From assembly GCA_025435555.1 (NCBI GenBank), contig JAIWWG010000021.1, positions 353,073-417,072 on the forward strand: a stretch of 64,000 bases of DNA, given 5' to 3'. The position numbers and the translations under genes were made by a program. This document shows positions 22,501-34,766 of this stretch, one piece after another (the stretch's first letter is position 1; the number at the start of each line of letters is the position of its first letter). This DNA comes from Chytriomyces cf. hyalinus JEL632 (taxonomy: Eukaryota > Chytridiomycota > Chytridiomycetes > Chytridiales > Chytriomycetaceae). Below the pieces are notes generated by a model. It was not told the DNA's origin. It did not search any database and worked only from the letters and a program-made list of their open reading frames with translations.

Positions 22501-25500
22501 TCTGTTTCATAGACCGCTCTCACGATGGGATTCTTGCTGTTGCAGCATCGGTCTTGGATATTTTAACTGACCTGTTCCCCAACTCCATCGACAAATTGAA
22601 AAGAGAGGAAGGGGCCATTGCAGGGCCACAGCCAGTTCTTGTGACTGACAGTCAAGGTGAGAACGGAATTGTGGATTTTCTGCGCGGTGGAAAATCTGAG
22701 GGCGAGCCTATCGAGTTTGGCGCTGGTCAGGTTATTTTGGTTCGGTCATTGCAGGAGGCCCTCGAATTGAAAATGGGGTTGACGAAAGGCTATGCGTTGA
22801 TTTTAACTGTCGAGCAGGCGAAGGGTGAGTGGCGTTTTGTTCTCCTTGTTCTACCTCTAAATGGTCAACAGGAATGGAATTTAGTGACGTTGTTCTGTAC
22901 AATCTCATAACTTCAAGTTCTGTATCTGATCAGCAAGTACGTGTTTTGTTGAGTTTGGTATATGTCATCTAATGGACCACTTATGACACAGTGGCGAGTT
23001 TTGTTGAGCCAGATTTCGGAGAGATCGGAGAGCGTACCGAAGTTCGACGTTGAAAAACACAACATTCTTTCTGCGGAACTCAAGATACTATACACTGCTG
23101 TGACTCGAGCACGGTCAAGAGTAAGTTATTGTTGATTACTCGGACTGTTACCATTCCCGTCTAATTGTCATTGAACAGTTATGGGTGTTTGAGAAAGATT
23201 CTAAAAAAAGTGATCCGCTATTCAAGATATGGCGCACCAAAAACCTGGTTGTCACAAGTGACGATGCTCGCTCAGGAAAGTTCACCTCACTGGATTCAAG
23301 TTACGAAGAGTGGACAGCGCAAGGTCGTCGACTCTTTGAAGAGCAGATGTATGCCGATGCACTGCGCTGCTTCCAAAAAGGTTTATCTGTTGCGAACCGG
23401 GGGAATGAAAGTGCAGATACGCTTCAATGCGAGGCAAGACTGAAGCTAGTTGACGCGCGTGCATTGTCTGATGCCACATCGACGGAGGCCAAAAGTCTAT
23501 TTTACGAGGCTGGTGAACTCTTGACAAGGGCCAATCAAATTAGCCGACTGCCTGCTATTCAGCTGATTGAAGCTGCGCAATGCTATGAGGTGCGGTTTTT
23601 TGGTGGTTTGTAAAATTGACTCTCACCGTTTTTTGGATAGATTTGCGAAAAGCATGTGAAAGCAAGCGAAGTCTATGAAATGATTCCAAACCCGCCCAAA
23701 GAAGCCGCCCAATGCTTTCGACGCGTGCGCAAATTCGATCTCGCAGGACAAACTCTTGAGCGGTTAAATGACCTGCCAGGCGCATTGCAAGATTACATTC
23801 AAAGTCCTTCATGCAGCGAAAAGGCACTCAACCTGGTTGCAAGGCTGAAAAAAGCCAATCGGTCGCCTGATTTGTTGACTTTGGAGCAAGTATCGACAGC
23901 GGCGCTTGCAAATCCCCTTCTCAGCAGAAAAGAAAAGGTTACCGCAATCGAAATTTTACCAGATCCTGATATTCGGAAGGGATTATTTCGAAATCAGGGA
24001 ATGTTCTCGGAACTGTCCAAGCTTGCGATTTCGACGCGTGATTATCATTCAGCCGGAAGAGTGATGGACATTGAAATGGGGAACCTTCAAGAAGCTGGCC
24101 GAATTTACAAACGTATCGGTGGGATGACTGGTTGGATGCTTGCATCAGAGTGCCTTGGCAGATTGTTCTGGATCCATGTGACGCCTGCGATTGAAGCAAT
24201 TTTCTGTGGGGATTCGTCAAAGATGGAAGGACTTGATGCTGTGGCCGAAATTGGAAAGAACAGCATTTTGAATGAGTCAATCAAGGAAATGAAAAAGTTC
24301 AAAGCAATGTACGGCAAAACGGATCCTGCGTTCCAAACAGTGAAATGGTTCGAAATCGAAGAAGCCATGGACCCATTCATCAATCGTATGCATACTGTAC
24401 ATACAGAGCGCAACTTTACCGGCTCTTCAATGAGTAACGTGTCAGAAGTCCTTCTGACCATGAAAATCAATGTGGCCCAGGATTTGAAACTTTTTATGAG
24501 ACCAAAACGGTCGCTCGGATTTTCGAACGTAATTGACGAAACTGCTTGGCTGGAAGGAGCACGGTGCTTGGTTTTTCTGCTGCAGTTCGTGGTTGTGGGC
24601 CTCCGCAAGCGTAGTATCACTGCCGGCGTTGATTTGGGCGTTGATTTGGGTCACACCTCTTTACCGACCGGAATGCTCCGCAAGTTGTCGTTTTCCAACC
24701 GAGAGTATTTCTTCAAGCAGGTTGATGCTATGTTTGGTGTGCCCTCGATATATTTCGATTCAAAACGCCTTGTACATCAGAGTATGTTTGAACCGCGCGC
24801 ATTTGACAGTTGGAAAGAAAAGTTTGGAGTTCGTCTTGATGTCTCTCGGCGTGCTATTGTTGATTCAAAAGAATTCTACTCTCTCGCGTCCCAGTCAATA
24901 ACCGCTTCAGTACTCAACCTCTTCAAACTGTTCGTCGAGCATTCCTCAAAATTGGCGTCATTTGGTTCAATCTGCATGCGCATGTTTATGTATAACAGCC
25001 GATGTGCCGTAACTGCCTGCCCGGATGTTCATGTTTCAAGGAAAATTGAAGCAAAGGACTTTACTGAATGCAGAGTGGATGTTATCGCGGATCTCGCACT
25101 TTTATCGGATATTACTTCTGACATACTTTCGAATCGGTCTGCAGCCTTTGAAGAACTCCAAACAAAGTTGCTGCATTGCGTGACGGATACACTTAACTCG
25201 TGGGAATGCCAATCGCAAAATGCATTGCCTCACCGAGCCATGAATTCGATCCACAGTTTTCTTGAGAAAACTATCTTCAGCTGCAGTGCTATTTCTGTTG
25301 TACCGTTCGACGTTGAGAGGTTTCTTGGTGGGTCTTTACTTTTGGGACCGTCAAGATCTCAAGTTTGGGTGGCATCTTTTCACCGAGGAGTGGAAGCAAT
25401 AGAACGATCAGCGCAAGGCAAGGCGAACGAAGAATATCCCAGTCTACAAATCGCCCGTAATATTCTTCCTAAAATTTTTTACTGTGCGACAACCACCGCA

Positions 25501-28189
25501 GTTTTTGAGTTTATCTCCATCGCATCCGAATTGCTGGGAGTTTATTTAAAACCGCGTCAGTACAGCTCTATTGTGAATGGATTGAATGCGCTTTGTACCA
25601 TGGCTGAGTTGCTGATGGTGGCTTTGCTCTCGTCAACGCGTGTTGCATTCATTCTCCCCGAACGCCTTCTGGAAGCAGCCCTCAAGCGGTTTCCTGGAAT
25701 GTTTAATAACTCCATCGAGCACAGGCTGCAAAATCACATCACTTCAGTAATGGAGCGAATTGACGAGCTTTTAGGAATCTACAAAGCCGCCGTGCATGAA
25801 AACGTGCTGCTTCGACTTGCATTCATTTCCATGCTGTTGAACCAGCACAGTAGTGACTTGAAGCGGCCTGCCATTGGGATTCCCGCGTGGGTTACCGAAC
25901 GAGATGCGTGGGACATTTTGAACCGGCTGTCCGTCGTGGAACGGGATGAAATGGTGTTTGTGTGGAGGGAAAAAGTGCGATCGACAGATACACACATGAA
26001 GAATGCGATCTTGGTTTGCTCATATTCATTGCAAGTTCCGTTTTACGACAGTCGAGACGCTACAGCTTTAGTTGAGTCGATTCAAGCCTTAAATTCTGAA
26101 ACGATTGCGGCGATAACTAAAATTAGTGGTGAGTTTTTGTTACAATTTCACTCTCAGTGCTCTGATCAACCTGTCAAAGAATTTCAAGACTTAACCTCGA
26201 AATCTATGGATCTGAATGGCGAAGAAAGAATGTCGGATCCAGCGCCGCCTTGTGATGACGACGCAAGGCCTTCTCCGACCATCGATGCATATTTCGAACT
26301 TAACAAAGCTGAAGCAGAATCAGGAGACGTCCATTCGAAATTCATCCTCGGTATGCTGTACTTGAGCGGATCAAAACAATATCCTCGGGATCCAGCTACC
26401 GCCCTGGCATGGCTCGTGCAAGCACATGCTGGCGGACATTCCAACGCAACCTTGCAACTTGGTAATTTGTTTTTCGAGGGAACTGAATATCCGAAAGACT
26501 ACAAAAAAGCCACGAATTACTATTTGGCTTGGCTGCGTTCCGAAAACACCCTTATGGATTCTAAGAACACGATGGTGCAAGTGAATTTGGGTCGGTGCTA
26601 TTATCAAGGCGGATTTGGGATTCAAAAGAATGTGGAAAAAGCGGTCAAGTTTTTTGATCGCGCAGCGGAGGCAGGAAACTCGAGTGCTCAGTTTTACTTG
26701 GCTGGCTGTTATGCCAGAGGGGACAGCGTACAGAAGGATCAAAAGAAGGCGCTAGCGCTGTATGAAAAGGCATCGCTACAAGGGCACAAGCAAGCTGCTG
26801 CCGTGCTTCGGAAGCTCACGTCATCCGGATCGCCAACTGATGTCAAAACCTTTCCGGTCGGATCCGACTCGGACGACGACATCTCACCTGTTCAGCAGAA
26901 CAAGAATATATCGCTGCTGAGCAAGGATTTATCAAACAAGGGCGGAGTCTCCCAGCAAAATCTCCAATCCATTCGTGAGTTTATTTTTACGTTCTAAATT
27001 CTTAAAATGTGCTCATTCCTCCCGAAGCCAAAAAAGGAAAACCTGCCACATCTGAGTCCGTAAAATTTAGTGCGGATCGATCGGAGGACACAAGTGGCGA
27101 TGAAGATATGCGTCAGTATATCTTCCTTTGTTTCCTTCTTTTCTTGTCCAATGAACTGATGCTAATGTTATGATCAACAGCATTTCTTTTGTCTGATAGC
27201 TCTGATGATGAAAAGGCTCCAAAGATACCATCCAGCAAATCGCAAATGCAAAAACCCCAAGTTGACAGCAACGACAGCAAAAAGGGGCCCGCTCCTTTTT
27301 TGTCAAACAAAATACAGATTCCAGCTGTGCAGTCTGTCAACCTGTCTGAAAAGACCAAACCGCCCGCAAAAACTGAAAATAATTCTTTGCGGAAGCCAGT
27401 CACAGGCAAAAAGGCAGTGACAGTGGAGCCGGGAAAGCCTAGCAAAGAGATTCAGACCAAGAAAGACGCGCAACTTTATGCCCAAGCATCAGCAACTCCC
27501 ATCAAACTAGTTGGCCGCAATGTACTTCCCAAGATGGAGAAACCAGCCGCAACTTTAGCAACTCAAACAAAGGCTGCCAACAAAATATTGAAATGGTGGT
27601 TGGCCATGAAAACGCGTCAGAAACTGGATGGAATCAACAACAGGATGCCACGTATTTTTGCTGCTCTGCGATTATGGCCAAAGTCAAGGAGAGCATACTT
27701 GGACGCGTACTTGAATGATGCCATGCCTGTTTATTTAGAACTGCTGGAAGTGTATGGGGCGCTGGAGAAGCGTTGCGTGATGCCAGCTACCGCTGGCACT
27801 AACATTGATGACATGAAGCTGTATTTTGAAGCGATGTGAGTGCCTTCCATTGTCGCCATTCTCCATTCTTTTTCACTCATTGACTCTTGCTCATCAGGTA
27901 TCTGAGAGAGAAAGCAATCCATCTCATGACAGATTTGGATCCGCATCAAAGTAGCCACTTAATTAAGCAACCATCGGCTTTGAAATCAACTGTTTTGACA
28001 GGAAATGCCGTACTTGAACGCATCAAAGTACTGATTACAGGCGATAGTAATGTTATTGAGAGCCGGGTCGGACAGTCCTCAGCTTCAACTATTTTACCAC
28101 CTGAGGCGCCAGTTGCATCGCCAAACACGGTACCTTCCTCAGCAATGAAAGTAAAGGTGGTTTCCAAAAAGAAAAAGCGCAGAAAGTAG
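19512..28189 (+). CDS. giant UvrD/TRANK1-type SF1 helicase with C-terminal Sel1 repeats
   Basis: Thirteen exons splice to 2,655 residues with perfect frame closure. Introns start at 19701, 20590, 21121, 22092, 22461, 22825, 22937, 23121, 23590, 26975, 27112 and 27836. All superfamily 1A motifs are present: Walker A GRSGTGKTS (about residue 486), motif II DEVQDL (about 824), motif III GDTAQ, YRSHDGI (about 896), motif V EQAKGMEFSDVVLYN (about 1000) and motif VI LYTAVTRARSRLWV (about 1060). This layout matches the TRANK1/fungal UvrD-like family, large helicases of poorly known function. TPR-like helices follow near residues 1100-1250. At about 2090-2265 are Sel1-like repeats (LGMLYLSG, LGNLFFEG, LGRCYYQGG, LAGCYARG). 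The tail is Lys/Ser-rich and ends in a basic KKKKRRK cluster, a likely nuclear signal. Start at 19512 is the first Met of the exon that connects cleanly; the upstream in-frame Met at 19419 is possible. Confidence 0.88.
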
Positions 28190-28606
28190 ACCGTTGTTGT
28201 TGGCTGTGGTGGTCATTTTTTGAACCTGCATGTTGCTATTTTGCGAGTTTTTTTTCGGATATCCAGATGAAGGAGATAATAAATGTAATCCCGTTAAAGT
28301 TGGAATCGCCGATTTGAAGGCATATCATTGCCCGGGAGGACGCGTTAGTTGGTACCCTCTGTAGGGGAGACAAACACAGTGGTATCAAGGCTACTGCGCG
28401 TGTAATGGATTCGCTTCGAACAGTGGTAAAACAGAAGTCTATTTTGTTCGATGGTACTCCGACCATGCCGGCGTGACAAGCAAAATAGGATGTTTGATGT
28501 TTCCCAACTCAGCCAGATTTTAACTTAAATTTCATTCAGACGCAACCACTCCTCCTGAGTGAGTGGACCGACATCCGCCTCGCTTAAGATACCCTCTAAC
28601 GCCAAA
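28190..28606. other. intergenic, no gene recognised
   Basis: About 417 bases between the helicase stop and the start of kexin 2. It is GC-moderate and has no clear open frame or RNA gene. It should include the helicase 3' UTR and the kexin 2 promoter. Confidence 0.5.
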
Positions 28607-31124
28607 ATGCAGATGTGGCTAAGTGGTCTCCTCCACCTCTCGATCCTGACGACGGCGTTCGCAAGTCTCCCCTTCAACCCACACACAGACCCCATCCCCA
28701 GTCACTCACACGACCGCACCCTGAAACGAATCGCATTCAAACTCAAAAATGGGGACACCGAATCCATACGAGCACTCCAAGTCGCCAATGATATGCAAAT
28801 GCAGTTCGTCGGTGCAGTGGGCGAACTGCGCGATTACTTCCAAGTGTCAGTCTCTGTCGAAGCAATGCGGTTACGAAGGAGGGACTACTTGGAGGCGGTT
28901 GAAGGGGGCCAAGCGCGGGACCAGGATCTACATGCGTTTGTGGCAATGTTGGTTGAGCAGCATCCTGAGGTTAGTTGGGCTGAAGCACAGGTGCCAAGAA
29001 TACCGTATGTGCGGAGGAATGTGATTCCGGCAAGGGATCGTATTGATAGTGCGGAGGCAAAGTTTGGAATCCAGGACCCGGATTTCAAGTATCAGTGGCA
29101 TATACTGAATGATACCCCGGGTCAGGTTGGGCATGATCACAATGTGACAGGTGCCTGGGAGCTAGGTAAGTTTTACAAATCGGACCTTGTGTGAGTGTTT
29201 CATACTCATCATCTAACTCATTGCATGAAATTTGCAGGAGTCTTTGGCAACGGTTCGGTTATCTGTATAGTAGATGATGGAGTGAATTACAATGCGACTG
29301 ATTTGAAGGATGCGTATGTGAGTGCTTGAAGCTTGTTTCGAATTTTATTTTTCGAAACCTTAAACGTAAACTCGCAGTACGAACAAGGCTCGTACGATTT
29401 CAACGACCACACGCCAGACGCGGGACCTAAACTCGCTGCAGATCGGCACGGAACGCGATGCGCCGGCGAAATCGTTGCCGCGAAAAACAAGGTTTGCGGC
29501 GTCGGAATCGCGCACCAAGCCAAAGTGTCAGCCGTAAGAATCCTCGGCGGTTCTTTGACAGAAGCCGATGAAGCAGCGTCCATCAATTACAAGTTTCATG
29601 AGAACCACATTTACTCGTGTTCTTGGGGTCCCACGGACGACGGGAGGACCATGCAAGGACCCTCCACCATCGTTGCTGATGCATTTTTGAATGGAGTCAC
29701 GAATGGGCGCAATGGCTTGGGTTCGATTTTTGTGTTTGCGAGTGGAAACGGAGGCGGTATGGGCGACAATTGCAATTTCGATGGTTTCACGAACAGCATT
29801 TACACGATCACTGTCTCGTCGATTGACCGGAACGATAAGCATCCACAATATTCTGAGTCTTGTTCGGCAAACTTGGTGGTCATGTATTCTTCGGCAACAC
29901 AGCGAAATGACGACGCTATCGTAAGGGGCTATTGTTTTTGAGTTGGACAAGATCTAAAACTTGTCCCCCCTCCCCCCACCACAGGCTACAACAGACTGGG
30001 AGCTTGGAAATAATGGCGACATGTGCACAAAATCGCATGGTGGTACTTCAGCAGCTGCACCTCTTGCAAGCGCAATCTATGCCTTGGTGCATTCAATCAG
30101 GTTCGTGTTATTTGCAGGCCAAAGAATCATGATGCTGAAGTTAGAAATAGACCCGATTTATCATGGCGCGATTTTCAGCATTTGTCTGTGCAAAGCGCCG
30201 CTCCAGTCAACACTCAAGACAAGACATGGTTCAAAACGCACGCAGGTCGAATGTACAGCCACGATTACGGATATGGCAAGCTAGATGCCTACGCCATCTT
30301 GCAACTTGCGAAAACTTGGAAACCTGTATCGAAGCAAGTCTCGATAGCGTCTCCCTTCACAGCGCCTGTGAGTACACCTGGGTCCATGATTCCAAAAGAA
30401 AAAGGAGACGTGCGTGTTTTGATTCCCGTAACCAATGGCATACTTCGAGGGGATAATTTTGGGCGACTGGAGCATGTCACTGTGACTGTTAATATCGAGC
30501 ACCCAAGGCGCGGGAGTGTTGTTGTGGATCTTGTCTCCCCGAATGGAATTGTTTCGCATTTAGCGGTTGCACGCTCGTTTGATGATGCCACCACGGGATT
30601 CTCAAATTGGACGTTTATGACTGTGGCGCATTGGTGAGAGATGCAATGCTTGTTTTGTCGATAAGGGTGACCGCTTGTTAATAACTCGGTGCGACAATAA
30701 CAGGGACGAAAACCCGATCGGCGTTTGGCAAGTAGTTGTGTCTGAATACAAAGTGTCAAACGCGCAACAAGGATCGTTTGGCACGTTCTCAACTTTGCCC
30801 CGCGACACTCCCGCATTCGGAACGTTCAACAACGCGTCCATCACATTCTGGGGCTCCTTCAGCAACGAAACTCAAACGTCCCCTGCATCCCACTTGACTC
30901 CGGACCTCCCAGCCACAACTTCAGCATCTGCGCGAGTTCATGTGAAACAAGTGCAGAACGGATACAAGGATGTGAGTGGTTTGCTGTTTTGGGTGTGTGG
31001 GTGTTGTGCAGTTGTGCTCGCGGGACTTGTGTATGTTTTGGTGAATGGTGGTGGCGGTGCCAGAGGGTGGAGGAGTGGCGGGAAAATAGATGGGTTTGAA
31101 GCTGTTTCAGACACTGTTGAATAA
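28607..31124 (+). CDS. kexin-type subtilisin protease, copy 2 (short tail)
   Basis: A second proprotein convertase, 733 residues in six exons (introns 29166-29237, 29318-29377, 29921-29984, 30101-30150, 30634-30703). A signal peptide directly follows the Met at 28607 (WLSGLLHLSILTTAFA), which decided the start over the Met at 28559. The prodomain ends at a dibasic site (YVRR). Catalytic Asp (IVDDGVN), His (DRHGTRCAGE), oxyanion Asn (ASGNGG) and Ser (HGGTSAAAPLAS) are intact. The P domain ends at WTFMTVAHWDENPIGVWQV. One transmembrane helix near the end is followed by only about 25 tail residues, unlike copy 1, so trafficking may differ. Exons 2-4 have the same lengths as copy 1. It is convergent with transmembrane-SAM copy 2. 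Confidence 0.95.
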
Positions 31125-31417
31125 ATTAATGGGCATGTGATTTTTTGCTGGTTTGATTCACTGTCTGCGCCTGGCAGGGATTGTGTCGGATATAGACATG
31201 CTCTCTCGTGTTTAAGTTCAACAAACGTCTTGAGCCATTTGCTTGGTAGAGTCACCGAAGGTATATCTTAAACGAACTTGGCCCCTGAATCATGACATCA
31301 GGTAACGGAAAGAGGTTCAAGAAACGGTTTTTGGTTGCAACTTTGGTGCGTGCCCATGTTACCTCAAAGTAATCAAATTTGTAGCATTATAATTTATCTG
31401 TTTGCATAGTTTTACAA

Positions 31418-31499
31418 GTCCTGTTGGCGGAGTGGTTAACGCGGTGCCCTGCTAAGGCATTGTCCTCTGGACGCGCAGGTTCGAATCCTGTGCAGGACG
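31418..31499 (+). tRNA. tRNA-Ser(GCU)
   Basis: A class II tRNA. The acceptor halves GTCCTGT (31418-31424) and GCAGGAC (31492-31498) pair fully with one G-T, followed by discriminator G. The D-arm has GTGGTTAAC, the anticodon loop is CTGCTAA with anticodon GCT (Ser, AGC/AGT codons), and the long variable arm contains TGTCCTCTGGACG. The T-arm is CAGGTTCGAATCCTG. There is no intron. T-runs follow at 31501-31504 and 31510-31514, as expected for Pol III termination. It sits between kexin 2 and transmembrane-SAM copy 2; no tRNA is visible in the matching gap of the other copy. Confidence 0.95.
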
Positions 31500-31870
31500 C
31501 TTTTGTAAAATTTTTAGGCTGCAATGCGCCGAAGTATTCACGCATTATACGCACTTGAACAGGCGCCGGCGTCATTGAGGTAAAAACTATTATGCAAGAA
31601 GATGCTCCCTTATTCATGCAGCACCAGTTTTTGAGTGGAAGTTTAATGCGTTGTATATTTCAAAGGACGCAGTTTTCAAATGTTTAATGGCGAGTGTACT
31701 GGGGATTCATATTCTGCATAATATCTAAGTAGTCATATATGTGAGGAGGAGGGGTTTAAGGGGATGATGTACCAAAAAAGAATGGCGAAGACATGAAAAA
31801 AACCACAAGGAGGTCCGAAAACATACAAAACATCCCATTTGTTTTTTTCGTACCCTTGTTTTTTTCTCTT
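31500..31870. other. intergenic, no gene recognised
   Basis: 370 AT-rich bases between the tRNA and the 3' end of transmembrane-SAM copy 2. Only short, unconvincing open frames; it probably contains the SAM gene 3' UTR. Confidence 0.5.
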
Positions 31871-33319
31871 TCAAGAAAGAGGAGGGGGTGAAACAGGTCT
31901 AGACCCAGCCGCCGTCAACTCTCGCACGAGTTTCAATTCACTTCTTAATTTGACGCGTTCAGGTTTGGTTTCGAGACCGAGTGCGACCATTTCGGATTCA
32001 TTTAGCTGAAGAAGGTCGCGGCCTTTGATTTGGTGGTCTGGTTTTGTTTAAAGGGGTGTTGAGGTGTTCATTGAGCACGTTTTTTCGAGAGGGTGACGGG
32101 GGAATAATAAAATGAAGGGTACCTTTAAATACGCGCGCAGATGATTCTGGCCAATTGTTGCTAAGCATCCATTGGTACACATCCAAGACGGTCCATTCGT
32201 TGGCGTTGAGAACAAAGCGTTGGTTTTGAGGTGTGGGGGAAACGGGTGCAGCTCCATATGAACTCGCTTGGAGCCGTGCGATTGCAGCAGTTGCGGCGAC
32301 ATCCGACTCTGTAACGAGGATACTGAATCGATCTGGGATCGGTGATGACGATGGGATGGGCGGCAGGGACCTGTTTCTTTTTTTTTGAGTATATTTTGAA
32401 GGCTACCAATAAAAGAAGCTTACGAGATTGAATCATGAGGAGTACGCGTGCTTTTCATTTGAATGTAACTGTGCCTTGCTTTTGAGAATGCGGAAGGGGA
32501 TCGAGTGGCAGCCTTGGAACCGTTGCGCCGTTTGAGTCCGCACCAAATTGCCAAGGCAATTAATATTAGCGCAAAGGTTCCGCCAATGACAGCACCAGCA
32601 ATGACAGTGGGAGAGATGGAAGCCGATGCGTTGCTAGCGTCAGCAGAATTCGCCGAGGGTAAAGTGATGGAAGAAGGACTTGAGGATATCGTTGAAGAAC
32701 TCGCTGAAGCACCAGCCCCAGTCCTAGTTGAAGCACCTCCAGGTTCAACACCCAAAACAGGTTCAGCCAAGAGCGACGCACGCAGCTGGCGGCCACAAGC
32801 TCTCCCCGCGCGGTCCAACTGTGCGGTTGTCAAGATACTTGTGCATTGCAGATCGGCGTACTCTGAGCGCGTGAATGCGGCCATGTCGAATCTTTCTGCG
32901 CGCACAAATCCAGCGCCGCCGTTACGCGCCACGCACGTGTTTGCGGGTATCAGCGATACGGATTCCAGCGCGGATGCGTCGCAGTTTGTGTTTGTTGCAG
33001 CGAAGCGGGACACGGCGATGAGTTGAACTCTGGAAGTGTTTGGATTGGTTGGAGTGTTTGGGTTGTCTGGATTGCTGGCTGGTGCGTTGGTGGTAATGTT
33101 CCCTCCAACAAGCGCATCGATGCCGACACTGGTGCATGTGACTGTCACGCCGCTTGAGCACGCCTGCGGTACACAGACACTGGCACGCGTGTAGTCTGTG
33201 CGCACAGGCCGTTGGGTGCATGCCGTGTCGCTGCTGCTGAACCAGCTTCGGACTGTGAAGGCGGCCGAGTTGCTTTTGTTGGACATGGAAGAAGGGTTCG
33301 ACTGCTCCGCTCGGTTCAA
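31871..33319 (-). CDS. single-pass membrane protein with Cys-rich ectodomain and cytosolic SAM domain (copy 2)
   Basis: 436 residues from 33319, or 425 from the second Met at 33286, in three exons (introns 32038-32122 and 32371-32423, frame verified). Short Cys-containing repeats (SSSDTACTQRP, AATNTNCDASAL, EYADLQCTSIL) are followed by Ser/Ala-rich sequence. One helix follows (AGAVIGGTFALILIALAIW), then a basic stop-transfer and a clear SAM domain: EWTVLDVYQWMLSNNW, then IKGRDLLQLNESEMVALGL and KLRSELKLVREL. A proline tail (PVSPPPLS) ends the protein. The N-terminus resembles copy 1 (FxxSDTAC versus FYHNATDLAC, then a Cys about 18 residues later) and also lacks a signal peptide. The second intron interrupts the SAM domain, which copy 1 lacks. 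Function unknown; receptor or adhesion role inferred. Confidence 0.82.
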
Positions 33320-33417
33320 TTTTTAAAAGGATTTTTTATTGACACTGGGTACGCGACTTTCATTGCTCCTTGTGTCAACGTCCCTCCCTCGCTAGTCCAC
33401 ATATTCGCACGCACCAC

Positions 33418-34701
33418 TCAGGCGACGTGTGTCAGGTCAGCTACTGGCTTACTCTTGGTGTCCACGACAAGCTTGAAAACATCCGGCCGTGCGTAATGTC
33501 CGACGGGGTCAAAGTCCATCTTGGCCTCATGAATTCTGTCCTTGTCAACCACAGCGCACAAAATTCCTCTCTCCCCGAACAACGGACCTGCAAGCACATT
33601 TCCAAGCGGCCCCACAATAACACTCCCCCCAAGAGTCACTACATCCGTCGTACTCATCCCATGCAAACCCGGATACTCTGCCGGATAATCCTCCCTCTCC
33701 GCATACTGATTACACCCAACCACAAAACAACGACCCTCAGACGCGATATGACGCATCGTCGAAGTCCACGACTCTCGCGAATCCGCCGTCGGCGCCACAT
33801 ACACTTCAACTCCCATCGAGTATAACGCCATGCGTTGCATGGGCATGTAGTTTTCCCAGCAGATGCATCCACCGACTCGACCGACAATTGTGTCGACTAC
33901 GCGGATATCTGCGCCATCGCCTTGACCCCATATAAGGCGTTCTGAAGCGGTTGGCATGAGTTTGCGGTGTACGCTGAGCAACTCGCCCGTGTTGGAGATG
34001 GTCAGCGATGTGCAGTACAGTGTTCCAAATCCACCCTTGTTGCTATATTTTCAATGGACCAAGTGAAACGAGTAACACGCGTTAAGCGAAAGAGTGTGTC
34101 ATACAATATTCTTGTAATCACCTTGACCCGTAGGTTCCCCGTTCCGGCCCAGAAACAGGCCCGTCACACCGTTCAACAACACCGACAACTAGAACCACGT
34201 TGCTGTTTCTTGCGGCTGCTCGGATCCGTGACATGATGGGACCTTCCACGTCTGAAACTGGCACAGCAGATTCAATGTACTTGCGGAACCATGCGCGGCC
34301 CTGTTATAATATATTCCTTTTGCGGTTGAGCATTCCACAAATTGCAATCCACTCCCCCTTCCCTCCCTTCAAGAATAAACGACTTTTTTCACCTCATCCG
34401 TGCGGCTTCCAATGCGAGCTCCGAAGTCATGGTCACGTGGATACGCCGACAGAAAGGCTTCCGGGAACACGACAACAACGGGCAAGTCGAGGTTAGCAGC
34501 ATTTGGCTGTGATCTCGCTGTTTTTTTCATGGTTGGATCAAGTGCTTGTTAGTTTGGGGTGTCTTCTTTGCGTGAGTGTAGAGAAAGGGTTCAACCTGCT
34601 TCTGCTGCCGTGACTGTGAGCGCCTCAAGTTTGGACAGACTTGCTTCGAGGTCGAATGCGACTGGCGCGTCTTGCACTGCTGCGATGCAGAAGCGTGGCA
34701 T
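33418..34701 (-). CDS. nitrilase family C-N hydrolase (nitrilase/cyanide hydratase type)
   Basis: Hydrolyses nitriles to carboxylic acids and ammonia, or related C-N bonds. 344 residues in four exons (introns 34043-34121, 34301-34392, 34518-34595), a normal length for branch 1 nitrilases. The triad is visible: Glu in VVFPEAFLSAYPR, Lys in VHRKLMPTASERLIWG and Cys in GGCICWENYMP. The segments APTADSRESW and EGRCFVVGCNQY match plant and fungal nitrilases rather than amidases. Whether it acts on cyanide or organic nitriles cannot be read from sequence. No targeting signal seen; likely cytosolic. It lies 65 bases downstream of, and in the same orientation as, the hexosaminidase. Confidence 0.93.
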
Positions 34702-34766
34702 TCCGCTTCGTTGTTGAGTCTTTATTTCCACTTAAATTTTATAACAATTTGTCAGCATTGGGTTGA

